Assembly: GCA_945890735.1 (NCBI GenBank) | Contig: CAMDCZ010000010.1 | Coordinates: forward strand, 1-55,977 | Reading direction: 5' to 3' | From: Bordetella parapertussis | Lineage (GTDB): Bacteria > Pseudomonadota > Gammaproteobacteria > Burkholderiales > Burkholderiaceae_C | Length of the DNA: 55,977 nucleotides | Shown here: piece after piece, positions 24,856 to 32,771 of the stretch | Position numbering within the stretch: position 1 is the first letter of the stretch | How the letters are laid out: each line of letters starts with the position of its first letter | Made by a program: the position numbers and the translations under genes | Notes under the pieces: model-generated | The model's database searches: none | What the model was told of the DNA's origin: nothing | The model's input: the letters and a program-made list of their open reading frames with translations, nothing else

Positions 24856-25784
24856 TGACCGACGACGCAGAAACCCCCGTGGGCGACCATCCCCAGCGCT
24901 GTGGCCTGGTGGCCATCGTGGGCAAGCCCAACGTCGGCAAGTCAACCTTGCTCAATGCCTTGGTGGGCCAAAAAATCAGCATCACCTCGCGCAAGGCGCA
25001 AACCACGCGCCACCGCATCACCGGCATCCGCACCACCGGCCAAACCCAATTCATGTTTGTAGACACCCCAGGTTTCCAAACCGCGCATGGCAATGCCTTG
25101 AACCGCTCGCTCAACAAAACCGTCTTGGGTGCGGTGGGTGACGTGGACCTGGTGCTGTTTGTGGTGAATGCAGGCAGTTTTGCCGCCGCAGACGCCAAAG
25201 TACTGGCGCTGCTGAGTGCCAACATCCCCGCCATGCTGGTTGCCAACAAGCTCGACAAAGTCCACCGCCGAGAAGAACTCGCGCCTTGGTTGCAAGCCAT
25301 GCAAAGCCGCCACGCGTTTGCCGAGTTTGTGCCAATGTCGGCCAAGAACCCGAAAGACATTGAACGGTTGTTGGTGCAATGTGAGAAATACCTGCCCGCA
25401 CAGCCCTGGTGGTATGGCGAAGACGAACTCACCGACCGCAGTGAGAAGTTTTTGGCAAGCGAAATCATCCGTGAAAAACTCTTTCGCTTGACCGGTGACG
25501 AGCTGCCCTACACCTCCACTGTGATCATCGACAAGTTCACCGAGGAGCCAGGCAAAACCGTCTCTCGCATGGTGCGCATCGCCGCCACCATCGTGGTCGA
25601 GCGCGATGGCCACAAAGCCATGGTGATCGGTGACAAGGGTGAACGCTTGAAGCAAATCGGCACCATGGCACGCCAAGAGCTGGAAAAGCTGATGGACGCC
25701 AAAGTGTTTTTAGAGCTGTGGGTGAAAGTGCGTTCGGGCTGGGCCGACGATGAAGCGCGGGTGCGCAGCTTTGGCTACGAGTAG
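24855..25784 (+). CDS. era: GTPase Era
   Basis: A ribosome-assembly GTPase binding the 16S rRNA 3' end. The 309 residues comprise a G domain (VAIVGKPNVGKSTLLNALVG, DTPGF, NKLDKV, SAKNPKD) and a KH domain (VIGDKGERLKQIGTMARQELEKLMDAKVFLELWVKV). ATG at 24855 overlaps the rnc stop by one base; a reading from 24834 would extend into rnc. It overlaps recO by 35 bp. Confidence 0.98.
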   Translation: MTDDAETPVGDHPQRCGLVAIVGKPNVGKSTLLNALVGQKISITSRKAQTTRHRITGIRTTGQTQFMFVDTPGFQTAHGNALNRSLNKTVLGAVGDVDLVLFVVNAGSFAAADAKVLALLSANIPAMLVANKLDKVHRREELAPWLQAMQSRHAFAEFVPMSAKNPKDIERLLVQCEKYLPAQPWWYGEDELTDRSEKFLASEIIREKLFRLTGDELPYTSTVIIDKFTEEPGKTVSRMVRIAATIVVERDGHKAMVIGDKGERLKQIGTMARQELEKLMDAKVFLELWVKVRSGWADDEARVRSFGYE

Positions 25785-26541
25785 GGCCAGCGTTTTCCGG
25801 GTGCTCGATGAGCCCGGCTTTGTGATCCACCACCACGACTGGAGCGAGTCCAGTCGCATCCTCGAAGTCTTCACCAGGCACCGTGGCCGTGTGGCCTTGG
25901 TGGCCAAAGGTGCGAAACGCCCCACCTCCAGCTTGCGTCCGGTGTTGTTGCCGCTGCAACCCTTGTTGCTTTGTTATGGCGGCGATGGTGAAATCCGCAC
26001 CCTCAAAAGCGCGGAATGGGCGGGCGGCCATGTCATGCCCAGTGGTGACGCTTTGCTCTCTGGCTACTACATCAATGAATTGCTGCTGCGCTTGCTCGCC
26101 CGTGACGACCCGCACGTTGCCTTGTTTGACATCTACCGCCAAACCGTTCAGGTGCTGGCCAGTGGGTTGGACAACACCACCGCGCCGTTGCTGCGCGCTT
26201 TCGAGTTGCTGCTGCTCAAAGACACGGGTTTTTTACCGGACCTGCGCTTGCAAACCATGACCCTGCAAGCCTTGCAAACCGATCAAGCCTATGGCTTGGT
26301 GGCCGAAGGTGGATTGCAAGCCATGAAAGGAGGCCCGCATTTGCGTGGCCTGCAATGGCTGCAGTTGCAAACCGCGATCGATGGCCCCGAGCCGCTCACC
26401 GATTTGCTGCGCATCTGTGCCGAGTGGCCCAGCGAAGACCGCGCGGCGCTCCAAACCCAGCTGCGCCAGTTGTTGCACTACCATTGCGGCGTCAACAGCT
26501 TGCGCACCCGCCAAGTGATGATGGATTTGCAAGCCCTATGA
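25750..26541 (+). CDS. recO: DNA repair protein RecO
   Basis: It loads RecA onto SSB-coated DNA with RecR. The 263-residue protein has the N-terminal OB-fold region (FVIHHHDWSESSRILEVFTRHRGRVALVAKGAKRPTS) and the helical C-terminal domain (LLSGYYINELLLRLLARDDPH, LLLLKDTGFLPDL). No zinc-binding cysteine cluster is present, as in E. coli RecO. The ATG at 25750 lies inside era; this is the standard place of recO in the lepB-rnc-era-recO-pdxJ order. Confidence 0.95.
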   Translation: MKRGCAALATSRASVFRVLDEPGFVIHHHDWSESSRILEVFTRHRGRVALVAKGAKRPTSSLRPVLLPLQPLLLCYGGDGEIRTLKSAEWAGGHVMPSGDALLSGYYINELLLRLLARDDPHVALFDIYRQTVQVLASGLDNTTAPLLRAFELLLLKDTGFLPDLRLQTMTLQALQTDQAYGLVAEGGLQAMKGGPHLRGLQWLQLQTAIDGPEPLTDLLRICAEWPSEDRAALQTQLRQLLHYHCGVNSLRTRQVMMDLQAL

Positions 26542-27272
26542 ACACCCACCTGTCTGTCAATGTCAACAAAGTTGCGCTGCTGCGCAACACCCGCCATCTG
26601 GCCATCCCCAGCGTGACCCGTGCAGCCACTTTGTGTTTGCAAGCCGGGGCGCATGGCATCACGGTGCATCCGCGCCCAGACCAGCGGCACATCCGCGACA
26701 GTGATGTCCACGATTTGGCAGCCTTGCTCCAGGACTGGCCGGACCGTGAATACAACATCGAAGGCAACCCGTTTCACAACCTGATGCCGCTGGTGCAAGC
26801 TGTGCGACCACAACAGGTCACTTTCGTGCCTGACGGGGAAGGGCAATTCACCTCTGACCATGGTTGGCGTTTTCCACAGGACGCTGCCGCCTTGAAAGAC
26901 GTCATCGCCCAAGCCAAGGCCTGGGGCGCGCGAGTGAGCCTGTTCATGGATGCAGACCCCGCAGCCATGGCTGCTGCCAAAGAAGTGGGCGCTGACCGCG
27001 TAGAGCTCTACACCGAGCCTTATGCGCAAGCCCACGGCCATCCTGAGCTCCCACAGGTGTTGGCCACATTCATGGCCGCCGCCCAAGCCGCGCAGGCGGT
27101 GGGTCTTGAAGTCAATGCAGGCCATGACCTGAACTTGTTGAACCTGCGGGATTTTGTGCACGCCGTGCCGGCCGTGAAAGAAGTCTCGATTGGCCACGCG
27201 CTGATCGCCGATGCCTTGGAGCGCGGCTACAACGACACGGTGAAAGCGTACTTGGCGTGTTTGCGTCCATGA
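26538..27272 (+). CDS. pdxJ: Pyridoxine 5'-phosphate synthase
   Basis: It makes pyridoxine 5'-phosphate from 1-deoxyxylulose 5-phosphate and 3-amino-2-oxopropyl phosphate. The 244 residues show SVNVNKVALLRNTR, GITVHPRPDQRHI, EYNIEGNP, VTFVPD, VELYTEPYA, GLEVNAGHDLN and VKEVSIGHALIADAL, all standard PdxJ signatures. ATG at 26538 overlaps the recO stop (ATGA). Confidence 0.97.
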   Translation: MNTHLSVNVNKVALLRNTRHLAIPSVTRAATLCLQAGAHGITVHPRPDQRHIRDSDVHDLAALLQDWPDREYNIEGNPFHNLMPLVQAVRPQQVTFVPDGEGQFTSDHGWRFPQDAAALKDVIAQAKAWGARVSLFMDADPAAMAAAKEVGADRVELYTEPYAQAHGHPELPQVLATFMAAAQAAQAVGLEVNAGHDLNLLNLRDFVHAVPAVKEVSIGHALIADALERGYNDTVKAYLACLRP

Positions 27273-27673
27273 GTCAGATTTACGGCATCGGCACCGACAT
27301 TTGCGACATCCGCCGCATCCGCGCCAGTTTCGAGCGCCACGGTGAGCGCCTGGCCTTGAAGATTTTGAGCGAAGCCGAGATGCGCACCTTCCACAGCCGC
27401 AGCGAGCGTTGGCCTGACCGCGGCATTCGGTTTTTGGCCACCCGCTTTTCGGTCAAGGAAGCCTTCAGCAAAGCGATTGGTTTGGGCATGCGCATGCCCA
27501 TGACCTGGCGGCATTGCGAGGTCGGCAAGTTGCCCAGCGGCCAGCCGACCATCGTGTTGCACGGCGCTTTGCGCGACTGGTTTGAAGCCCGCCACTTGCG
27601 CGCCCATGTCACCTTAAGCGACGAAACCGACTACGCCACCAGCCATGTCATCGTCGAACAAACCCCCGCCTGA
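27269..27673 (+). CDS. acpS: Holo-ACP synthase
   Basis: It transfers 4'-phosphopantetheine from CoA to Ser37 of the acyl carrier protein encoded at 17776. The 134-residue protein has the two magnesium-binding motifs, GIGTDICDIRRI and FLATRFSVKEAFSKAIGLG, and HVTLSDETDYATSHVIVE. The ATG at 27269 overlaps the pdxJ stop by four bases; a GTG at 27257 is less likely. The link pdxJ-acpS is conserved. Confidence 0.97.
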   Translation: MSQIYGIGTDICDIRRIRASFERHGERLALKILSEAEMRTFHSRSERWPDRGIRFLATRFSVKEAFSKAIGLGMRMPMTWRHCEVGKLPSGQPTIVLHGALRDWFEARHLRAHVTLSDETDYATSHVIVEQTPA

Positions 27674-27676
27674 ACC

Positions 27677-28786
27677 ATGAGCTCTGTGACACACGCCCCC
27701 CTGATTTTGGACATTGCTGGCACCTCGCTGAGCGACACCGATCGCCGCCGACTGGCCCACCCGCTCACCGGCGGCATGATTTTGTTTGGCCGCAACTGGG
27801 TGGACCGCGCCCAACTCAGCGCCTTGTGCGCTGACATCAAACGTGTCCGCCCAGACCTGTTGATTTGCGTCGACCATGAAGGCGGTCGGGTGCAGCGTTT
27901 TCGCACGGACGGTTTCACCCATTTGCCCACCATGCGCGAGCTCGCCGCCTTGTGGTGGGAGGACGAGGCTGGTTTGCCCGGCAGTGGCGCCCTGCAAGCC
28001 ATGAACGCGGCCACCGCTTGTGGCCTGGTGTTGGCCTCTGAGCTGCGGGCCTGCGGTGTGGACTTCAGTTTCACGCCCGTGCTCGATTTGGACTTTGGCA
28101 GCAGCGGCGTGATCGGCGACCGCGCGTTCGCGCGTGACCCGCGCATCGTCAGCCTGTTGGCGAAAAGCCTGATGCACGGCTTGTTGCAAGCCGGCATGGC
28201 CAACTGTGGCAAACATTTCCCAGGCCATGGCTTCGTCAAAGCCGATTCGCACACCGAGATCCCGGTCGACCGGCGCAGCTTGAAGGCGATTTTGAAAGAC
28301 GACGCCTTGCCCTATGGCTGGCTCAACACCAGTCTGACCAGCGTCATGCCCGCCCATGTCATCTATCCGAAGGTCGATGGCCGCCCCGCGGGGTTCTCCA
28401 AGCGCTGGTTGCAAGCGATATTGCGTCAAGAACTGGGCTTCCAGGGCGCGGTTTTCAGTGACGATTTGTCCATGGCCGGGGCCCGCCTGATTGACGGGCG
28501 CGAGGTCAGTTACACCGAAGCGGCGGTCACCGCGTTGAATGCCGGTTGCGATCTGGTCTTGTTGTGCAACCAAAGCACACCCGACAGCGCCGAGGGTGGT
28601 CAAGCGGTGGACCACTTGCTGCAAGGCCTGGCGCAGGCCCAGAAACAGGGGGCGTGGGCGGTTTCCAGCCGGAGCGAAGCCCGTCGGACCGCCTTGTTGC
28701 CAGCCACACCCGCCCTGGGCTGGGAGGCTTTGATGGCCAGTCCAGCCTACCTGCAAGCCCTGGCTTTGCTGCCCAGTCTTTCCTGA
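27677..28786 (+). CDS. nagZ: Beta-N-acetylhexosaminidase NagZ
   Basis: A cytoplasmic glycoside hydrolase family 3 enzyme that removes N-acetylglucosamine from recycled muropeptides. The 369 residues contain GGMILFGRNW, VDHEGGRVQRF, DFSFTPVLDLDFG, the general-acid loop CGKHFPGHGFVKADSH, and the nucleophile Asp in GAVFSDDLSMAGA. It starts 3 bp after acpS and ends the lepA-nagZ run. In some bacteria NagZ activity influences beta-lactamase induction; no ampC or ampR lies in this window. Confidence 0.96.
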   Translation: MSSVTHAPLILDIAGTSLSDTDRRRLAHPLTGGMILFGRNWVDRAQLSALCADIKRVRPDLLICVDHEGGRVQRFRTDGFTHLPTMRELAALWWEDEAGLPGSGALQAMNAATACGLVLASELRACGVDFSFTPVLDLDFGSSGVIGDRAFARDPRIVSLLAKSLMHGLLQAGMANCGKHFPGHGFVKADSHTEIPVDRRSLKAILKDDALPYGWLNTSLTSVMPAHVIYPKVDGRPAGFSKRWLQAILRQELGFQGAVFSDDLSMAGARLIDGREVSYTEAAVTALNAGCDLVLLCNQSTPDSAEGGQAVDHLLQGLAQAQKQGAWAVSSRSEARRTALLPATPALGWEALMASPAYLQALALLPSLS

Positions 28787-28792
28787 CCGGTT

Positions 28793-28820
28793 TTGACCCT
28801 GATCCGTGCCCGGTCATAAG
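28793..28820 (+). promoter_or_regulatory. Possible sigma-70 promoter before the CxxC protein gene
   Basis: TTGACC (28793-28798), a 16-bp spacer and CATAAG (28815-28820) form a fair sigma-70 match. An alternative -10, TAAAAT, is at 28825-28830. Either would serve the small gene at 28883. Confidence 0.45.
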
Positions 28821-28882
28821 CGGTTAAAATAGACCCTCTTCGCCCCGGCAAGCAGGGCACAGGGCTACGCAAAAGGAATTCC

Positions 28883-29149
28883 ATGGCAACCAAATCTGGC
28901 AAAACCTCTGTTGACGAGAGCGGTCTTCGTTTTACCAGTCGTGAAAATGGCTCCCCGTTCGCAGGCATGGGGAAAATGGGCGAAACCATGTCGTGCATCA
29001 AGTGCGGCATGCACAAACCCCGCCGCCAAGGCAGCCAACAACGCTTTGCTGGCAGCTTGGCGTTCTTCTGCCATGATTGCAAACCCCCCAAGCCAGCGGC
29101 TGCACCGGCTGCCGTGGCTGCCAAGGAAGTCAAAGAAGCCAAGGCCTGA
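28883..29149 (+). CDS. Small zinc-ribbon-like protein of unknown function
   Basis: I do not recognise this 88-residue protein. Seen: a Ser/Lys-rich lead, a glycine/methionine stretch FAGMGKMGETM, then two CxxC pairs, C38-I-K-C41 and C63-H-D-C66, separated by a basic linker HKPRRQGSQQRF. A low-complexity Ala/Pro/Lys tail follows. The two pairs are right for one structural zinc ion and the basic linker suggests nucleic-acid or ribosome contact; both are inference. It has its own plausible promoter and an AAAAGGAA Shine-Dalgarno, and codon use matches its neighbours, so it looks like a real, perhaps well-expressed gene. Confidence 0.8.
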   Translation: MATKSGKTSVDESGLRFTSRENGSPFAGMGKMGETMSCIKCGMHKPRRQGSQQRFAGSLAFFCHDCKPPKPAAAPAAVAAKEVKEAKA

Positions 29150-29158
29150 GGGCGCTGC

Positions 29159-29175
29159 AAGCGGCATAACCGCTT
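29159..29175 (+). terminator. Weak bidirectional hairpin between convergent genes
   Basis: AAGCGG and CCGCTT pair around a CATAA loop in the 34-bp gap between the small CxxC gene and lysS. A U-tract is nearly absent on both strands, so termination efficiency is doubtful. Confidence 0.4.
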
Positions 29176-29183
29176 TCAGGGGC

Positions 29184-30722
29184 TCAGGTGTTGGAGTGTT
29201 CGCGGCGCAAGGCTGGGAACAAAATCACGTCCCGGATGCTGGGGCTGTCCGTCAAAAGCATCATCAAACGGTCAATGCCAATGCCGCAACCACCTGCCGG
29301 TGGCATGCCGTATTCCAGCGCTCGCACGAAATCATGGTCATACAACATGGCCTCGTCGTCGCCGCTGTCTTTGGCGTCTACCTGTGCATGAAAACGCGCG
29401 GCCTGGTCTTCTGCATCGTTCAACTCGCTGAAGCCATTGCCAAATTCGCGCCCGGTGATGTAGAGCTCAAACCGCTCGGTCACCTCGGGACGGGCATCGT
29501 TGGCGCGGGCCAGGGGTGAGATTTCGGTGGGGTGCTCCATGATGAAGGTGGGCGCCCACAGTTTGTCTTCCACAGTTTCTTCAAAGTAGAGCACCTGCAA
29601 ACTGGCCAAACTGCGGCCTGAGAGCTTGTGCTTTTCTTCGTTGAAGCCGAGTTTTTTCAAGGCGTTGGTCAGCCATGCAGCGTCGTCCACATGGGCGCCG
29701 GCCTCGGTGTGCGCAAGGATGGCTTCGCGGATCGTCAATCGCGCAAACGGCTTGGCGAGGTCGACCGGTTTGCCGTCGTAGGTCAGCAGCAAGGTGCCCA
29801 CGGCTTTGTCAGCGGCATCGCGGATCAGCGCTTCGGTGAACTGCATCAGGTCTTGGTAGTTCCAATAAGCCGCGTAGAACTCCATCATGGTGAACTCGGG
29901 GTTGTGGCGCACCGAGATGCCTTCATTGCGAAAGTTGCGGTTGATCTCGAACACCCGCTCGAAGCCGCCCACCAACAAGCGTTTCAAGTACAACTCGGGC
30001 GCGATGCGCAAAAACATTTCTTGGTCCAAGGCGTTGTGGTGCGTCTCGAAAGGCCGCGCGTTGGCGCCGCCTGGGATCGGGTGCAGCATCGGGGTTTCGA
30101 CTTCCAGGAAGCCGTGTTGCACCATGAAGTCTCGGATGCTGCTGACTGCCTTGCTGCGCGCCACAAAGCGCTGGCGCGAGGTGTCGTCGGTGATCAGGTC
30201 GATGTAGCGCTGGCGGTATTTGATTTCCTGGTCATGGATGCCATGGAATTTGTCAGGCAAGGGGCGCAGGCTTTTGGTCAGCATGCGGATGCTGCTGAGG
30301 TGAACCGATAACTCGCCGGTTTTGGTTTTGAACAGCAGGCCTTCGGCACCGACGATGTCGCCCAAGTCCCAGTGCTTGAAGTCCTCATAGAGGTCCGCCC
30401 CGATCTCTTCGCCCTTGACATACACCTGCATGCGGCCGGTGCTGTCTTGCAAGGTGGCGAAACTGGCTTTGCCCATGACCCGCTTCAAGACCATGCGGCC
30501 TGCGATGCGCACCGTGTGTTTTTCCTCAGCCAGCGTCTCTGCGGTTTTGCCGCCATGTGCGGTGTGCAAGGCCGCGGCGTGGTGGGCAGGTTTGAAATCG
30601 TTGGGGAAAGCCACCGGGCCGCCTTGGGCCTGGCGAGCACGCATGGCGCTCAATTTGTCGCGACGTTCTGCGATGAGTTGGTTTTCGTCGATGGGAGCGG
30701 GGGAGGGGGCGTTTTCGGACAT
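29184..30722 (-). CDS. lysS: Lysyl-tRNA synthetase (class II)
   Basis: It charges tRNA-Lys. The 512 residues have an N-terminal OB-fold anticodon-binding domain (about 70-180: VRIAGRMVLKRVMGKASFATLQDSTGRMQVYV) and the class II core with FLEVETPMLHPIPGGANARPF, FLRIAPELYLKRLLVGGFERVFEINRNFRNEG, HNPEFTMMEFYAAY and GCGIGIDRLMMLLTDSPSIRDVILFPALR. The start at 30722 gives the usual length. A TAGAAT -10-like hexamer sits in the 61-bp gap to the divergent DUF3297 gene. Confidence 0.98.
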   Translation of the reverse strand: MSENAPSPAPIDENQLIAERRDKLSAMRARQAQGGPVAFPNDFKPAHHAAALHTAHGGKTAETLAEEKHTVRIAGRMVLKRVMGKASFATLQDSTGRMQVYVKGEEIGADLYEDFKHWDLGDIVGAEGLLFKTKTGELSVHLSSIRMLTKSLRPLPDKFHGIHDQEIKYRQRYIDLITDDTSRQRFVARSKAVSSIRDFMVQHGFLEVETPMLHPIPGGANARPFETHHNALDQEMFLRIAPELYLKRLLVGGFERVFEINRNFRNEGISVRHNPEFTMMEFYAAYWNYQDLMQFTEALIRDAADKAVGTLLLTYDGKPVDLAKPFARLTIREAILAHTEAGAHVDDAAWLTNALKKLGFNEEKHKLSGRSLASLQVLYFEETVEDKLWAPTFIMEHPTEISPLARANDARPEVTERFELYITGREFGNGFSELNDAEDQAARFHAQVDAKDSGDDEAMLYDHDFVRALEYGMPPAGGCGIGIDRLMMLLTDSPSIRDVILFPALRREHSNT

Positions 30723-30783
30723 CCAAGGATTCTAAGAGTTCGCAGACAATGCAGACTGTCACTCTTTCACCCTTGACCACACC

Positions 30784-31032
30784 ATGAGCGAAGCCGCCAC
30801 CCGCCCCGAATTGCCCGACCGTTTGTCGATCGATCCCCGCAGCCCGCATTACCTGGAGGCGGTGTTCCACCACGACATTGGCATCCGCTTCAACGACAAA
30901 GAGCGCAACGATGTCGAGGAGTACTGCATCAGCGAAGGCTGGATCAAGGTGCCCGCCGGCAAAACCCTGGACCGCAAAGGCAAGCCTTTGCTGATCTCGC
31001 TCAAAGGGCGGGTTGAGGTGTATTACCGCTGA
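30784..31032 (+). CDS. DUF3297 family protein
   Basis: An 82-residue protein I place in DUF3297 from its pattern: PELPDRLSIDPRSPHYLEAVFHHDIGIRFNDKERNDVEEYCISEGWIKV, then DRKGKPLLISLKGRVEVYY. The family is uncharacterised and widespread in proteobacteria. It has no signal peptide, no membrane segment and a single Cys. It is divergent from lysS and ends one base from the convergent accD stop, so it appears to be a single-gene unit without its own terminator. Confidence 0.85.
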   Translation: MSEAATRPELPDRLSIDPRSPHYLEAVFHHDIGIRFNDKERNDVEEYCISEGWIKVPAGKTLDRKGKPLLISLKGRVEVYYR

Positions 31033-31033
31033 A

Positions 31034-31906
31034 TCAGCTGACCGAGTCGGCCGATTGCCGGGTCAACATGGCCAGGGTGGTGGCCACGGTTTTGCGCAGG
31101 TCGCGGCGGTCGCAAATCAGGTCGATCGCGCCTTTTTCCATCAAGAACTCTGCGCGCTGGAAGCCTTCGGGCAAGGTCACGCGCACGGTGCTTTCGATCA
31201 CGCGGGGGCCAGCAAAGCCAATCAAGGCCTTGGGTTCGGCGATCACCATGTCACCCATGAACGCGAAGCCGGCCGACACGCCGCCCATGGTCGGGTCGGT
31301 CAGGATGCTGATGTAGGGCAAGCCTTTTTGTGCCAAACGGGTAAGTGAAGCATTGGTTTTGGCCATTTGCATGAGCGAGAGCAAGCCCTCTTGCATGCGA
31401 GCACCACCGGTGGCGGTGAAGCAAACAAAGGGCACCTTTTGTTCGATCGCGGTGTGCACGCCGCGCACGAAGCGCTCGCCCACCACCGAGCCCATCGAGC
31501 CGCCCATGAAATCAAACTCGAAACAGGCGGCCACCAGGTTGATGCTGTGCACCGAGCCGCCCATGACCACCAGGGCATCGGTTTCGCCAGTGTTTTCCAG
31601 GGCTTCTTTGAGGCGTTCGGGGTATTTGCGGCTGTCCTTGAATTTCAAGGGGTCCATCGGCAGCACTTCTTGGCCGATCTCATAGCGGCCTTCCGGGTCG
31701 AGGAACGCGTCCAAACGTGCCCGTGCGGCAATGCGGTGGTGGTGGCTGCATTTGGGGCAAACGTTTTGGTTTTCTTCCAAATCGTTTTTGTACAGCACGG
31801 TCTCGCAACTGGGGCACTTGACCCACACACCCTCGGGCACGCTGCGTCGATCCGCAGGGTCGGTTTGCTGGATTTTGGAAGGCAGCAGTTTTTCAAGCCA
31901 ACTCAT
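31034..31906 (-). CDS. accD: Acetyl-CoA carboxylase carboxyltransferase subunit beta
   Basis: With AccA it transfers the carboxyl group from biotin to acetyl-CoA, making malonyl-CoA for the fab enzymes encoded at 13.9-19.3 kb. The 290-residue protein has the N-terminal zinc ribbon CPSC...CPKC (about residues 31-53) and the carboxyltransferase core with FTATGGARMQEGLLSLMQMAKT, TDPTMGGVSAGFAFMGDM and IGFAGPRVIESTVR. It closes the 17-kb minus-strand array, 55 bp after trpA. In many relatives folC follows accD; here DUF3297 converges on it. Confidence 0.98.
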   Translation of the reverse strand: MSWLEKLLPSKIQQTDPADRRSVPEGVWVKCPSCETVLYKNDLEENQNVCPKCSHHHRIAARARLDAFLDPEGRYEIGQEVLPMDPLKFKDSRKYPERLKEALENTGETDALVVMGGSVHSINLVAACFEFDFMGGSMGSVVGERFVRGVHTAIEQKVPFVCFTATGGARMQEGLLSLMQMAKTNASLTRLAQKGLPYISILTDPTMGGVSAGFAFMGDMVIAEPKALIGFAGPRVIESTVRVTLPEGFQRAEFLMEKGAIDLICDRRDLRKTVATTLAMLTRQSADSVS

Positions 31907-31961
31907 GTGTTTTCCTCTGAAATGTCAACAGCCAGCGATGGCCACCCAGACAGATCACGCA

Positions 31962-32771
31962 TTATGCGTCCAGCGCTTGGCGGATTTCTCGCATGAAAGC
32001 CTGCGCCTCGTGCGCGGCTTGACCGGGCGCGGCCGCCTTGACCAGTTGGATCAGCTTCGAGCCAATCACCACCGCGTCGGCCACCTTGCCGATGGTGCGT
32101 GCCGTGGCCGCGTCGCGGATGCCAAAGCCCACGCCCACGGGAATCTTCACGTGCTGACGGATGCGCGGCAGCATGGCCTCGACCTCGTCGGTGTTGAGTG
32201 CGCCTGAGCCGGTCACGCCTTTGAGCGAGACGTAATAGACATAACCGCTGGCAATCGCCGCGACTTGCTGCATGCGCAGGTCGGTGCTGGTGGGTGCGAG
32301 CAAAAAAATCAGGTCCATGTGGTGGGCCTTCAAGGCCGCTGCAAAGTCCACGCACTCCTCGGGGGGGTAGTCAACGATCAACACGCCGTCCACGCCCGCG
32401 GCTGCAGCATCTTGCACGAAGGCGTCTTTGCCATGTTGCAGGTTATAGCTCTCGACCGGGTTGGCGTAGCCCATCAGCACCATGGGTGTGGTCTGGTCGG
32501 TGCGGCGGAAGTCGCGCACCATGTCCAGCACTTCGCGCATGCCCACATGGTGGCGCAGTGCCTCTTCGCCTGCTTCTTGGATGACCGGGCCATCGGCCAT
32601 CGGATCGCTGAAGGGCACACCCAGCTCGATGATGTCTGCGCCACCCTGGACCAGGGCATGCATCAACGACAAAGTGTGCGAGGGGTCGGGAAAGCCGGCC
32701 ATCAGGTAAGGAATCAACGCTTGGCGTCCCTGGCTTTTGAGCGCGGCCATGACGGGTGAGATGCGGCTCAT
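31962..32771 (-). CDS. trpA: Tryptophan synthase alpha subunit
   Basis: It cleaves indole-3-glycerol phosphate to indole, which is channelled to TrpB. The 269 residues include the catalytic Glu in DIIELGVPFSDPMADGPVIQ, the catalytic Asp in GVLIVDYPPEE, FLLAPTSTDLRM, GYVYYVSLKGVTGSG, and VGVGFGIRDAATA for phosphate binding. ATG at 32771 overlaps the trpB stop by four bases, typical of the coupled pair. Longer readings to 33017 would lie inside trpB. Confidence 0.98.
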   Translation of the reverse strand: MSRISPVMAALKSQGRQALIPYLMAGFPDPSHTLSLMHALVQGGADIIELGVPFSDPMADGPVIQEAGEEALRHHVGMREVLDMVRDFRRTDQTTPMVLMGYANPVESYNLQHGKDAFVQDAAAAGVDGVLIVDYPPEECVDFAAALKAHHMDLIFLLAPTSTDLRMQQVAAIASGYVYYVSLKGVTGSGALNTDEVEAMLPRIRQHVKIPVGVGFGIRDAATARTIGKVADAVVIGSKLIQLVKAAAPGQAAHEAQAFMREIRQALDA

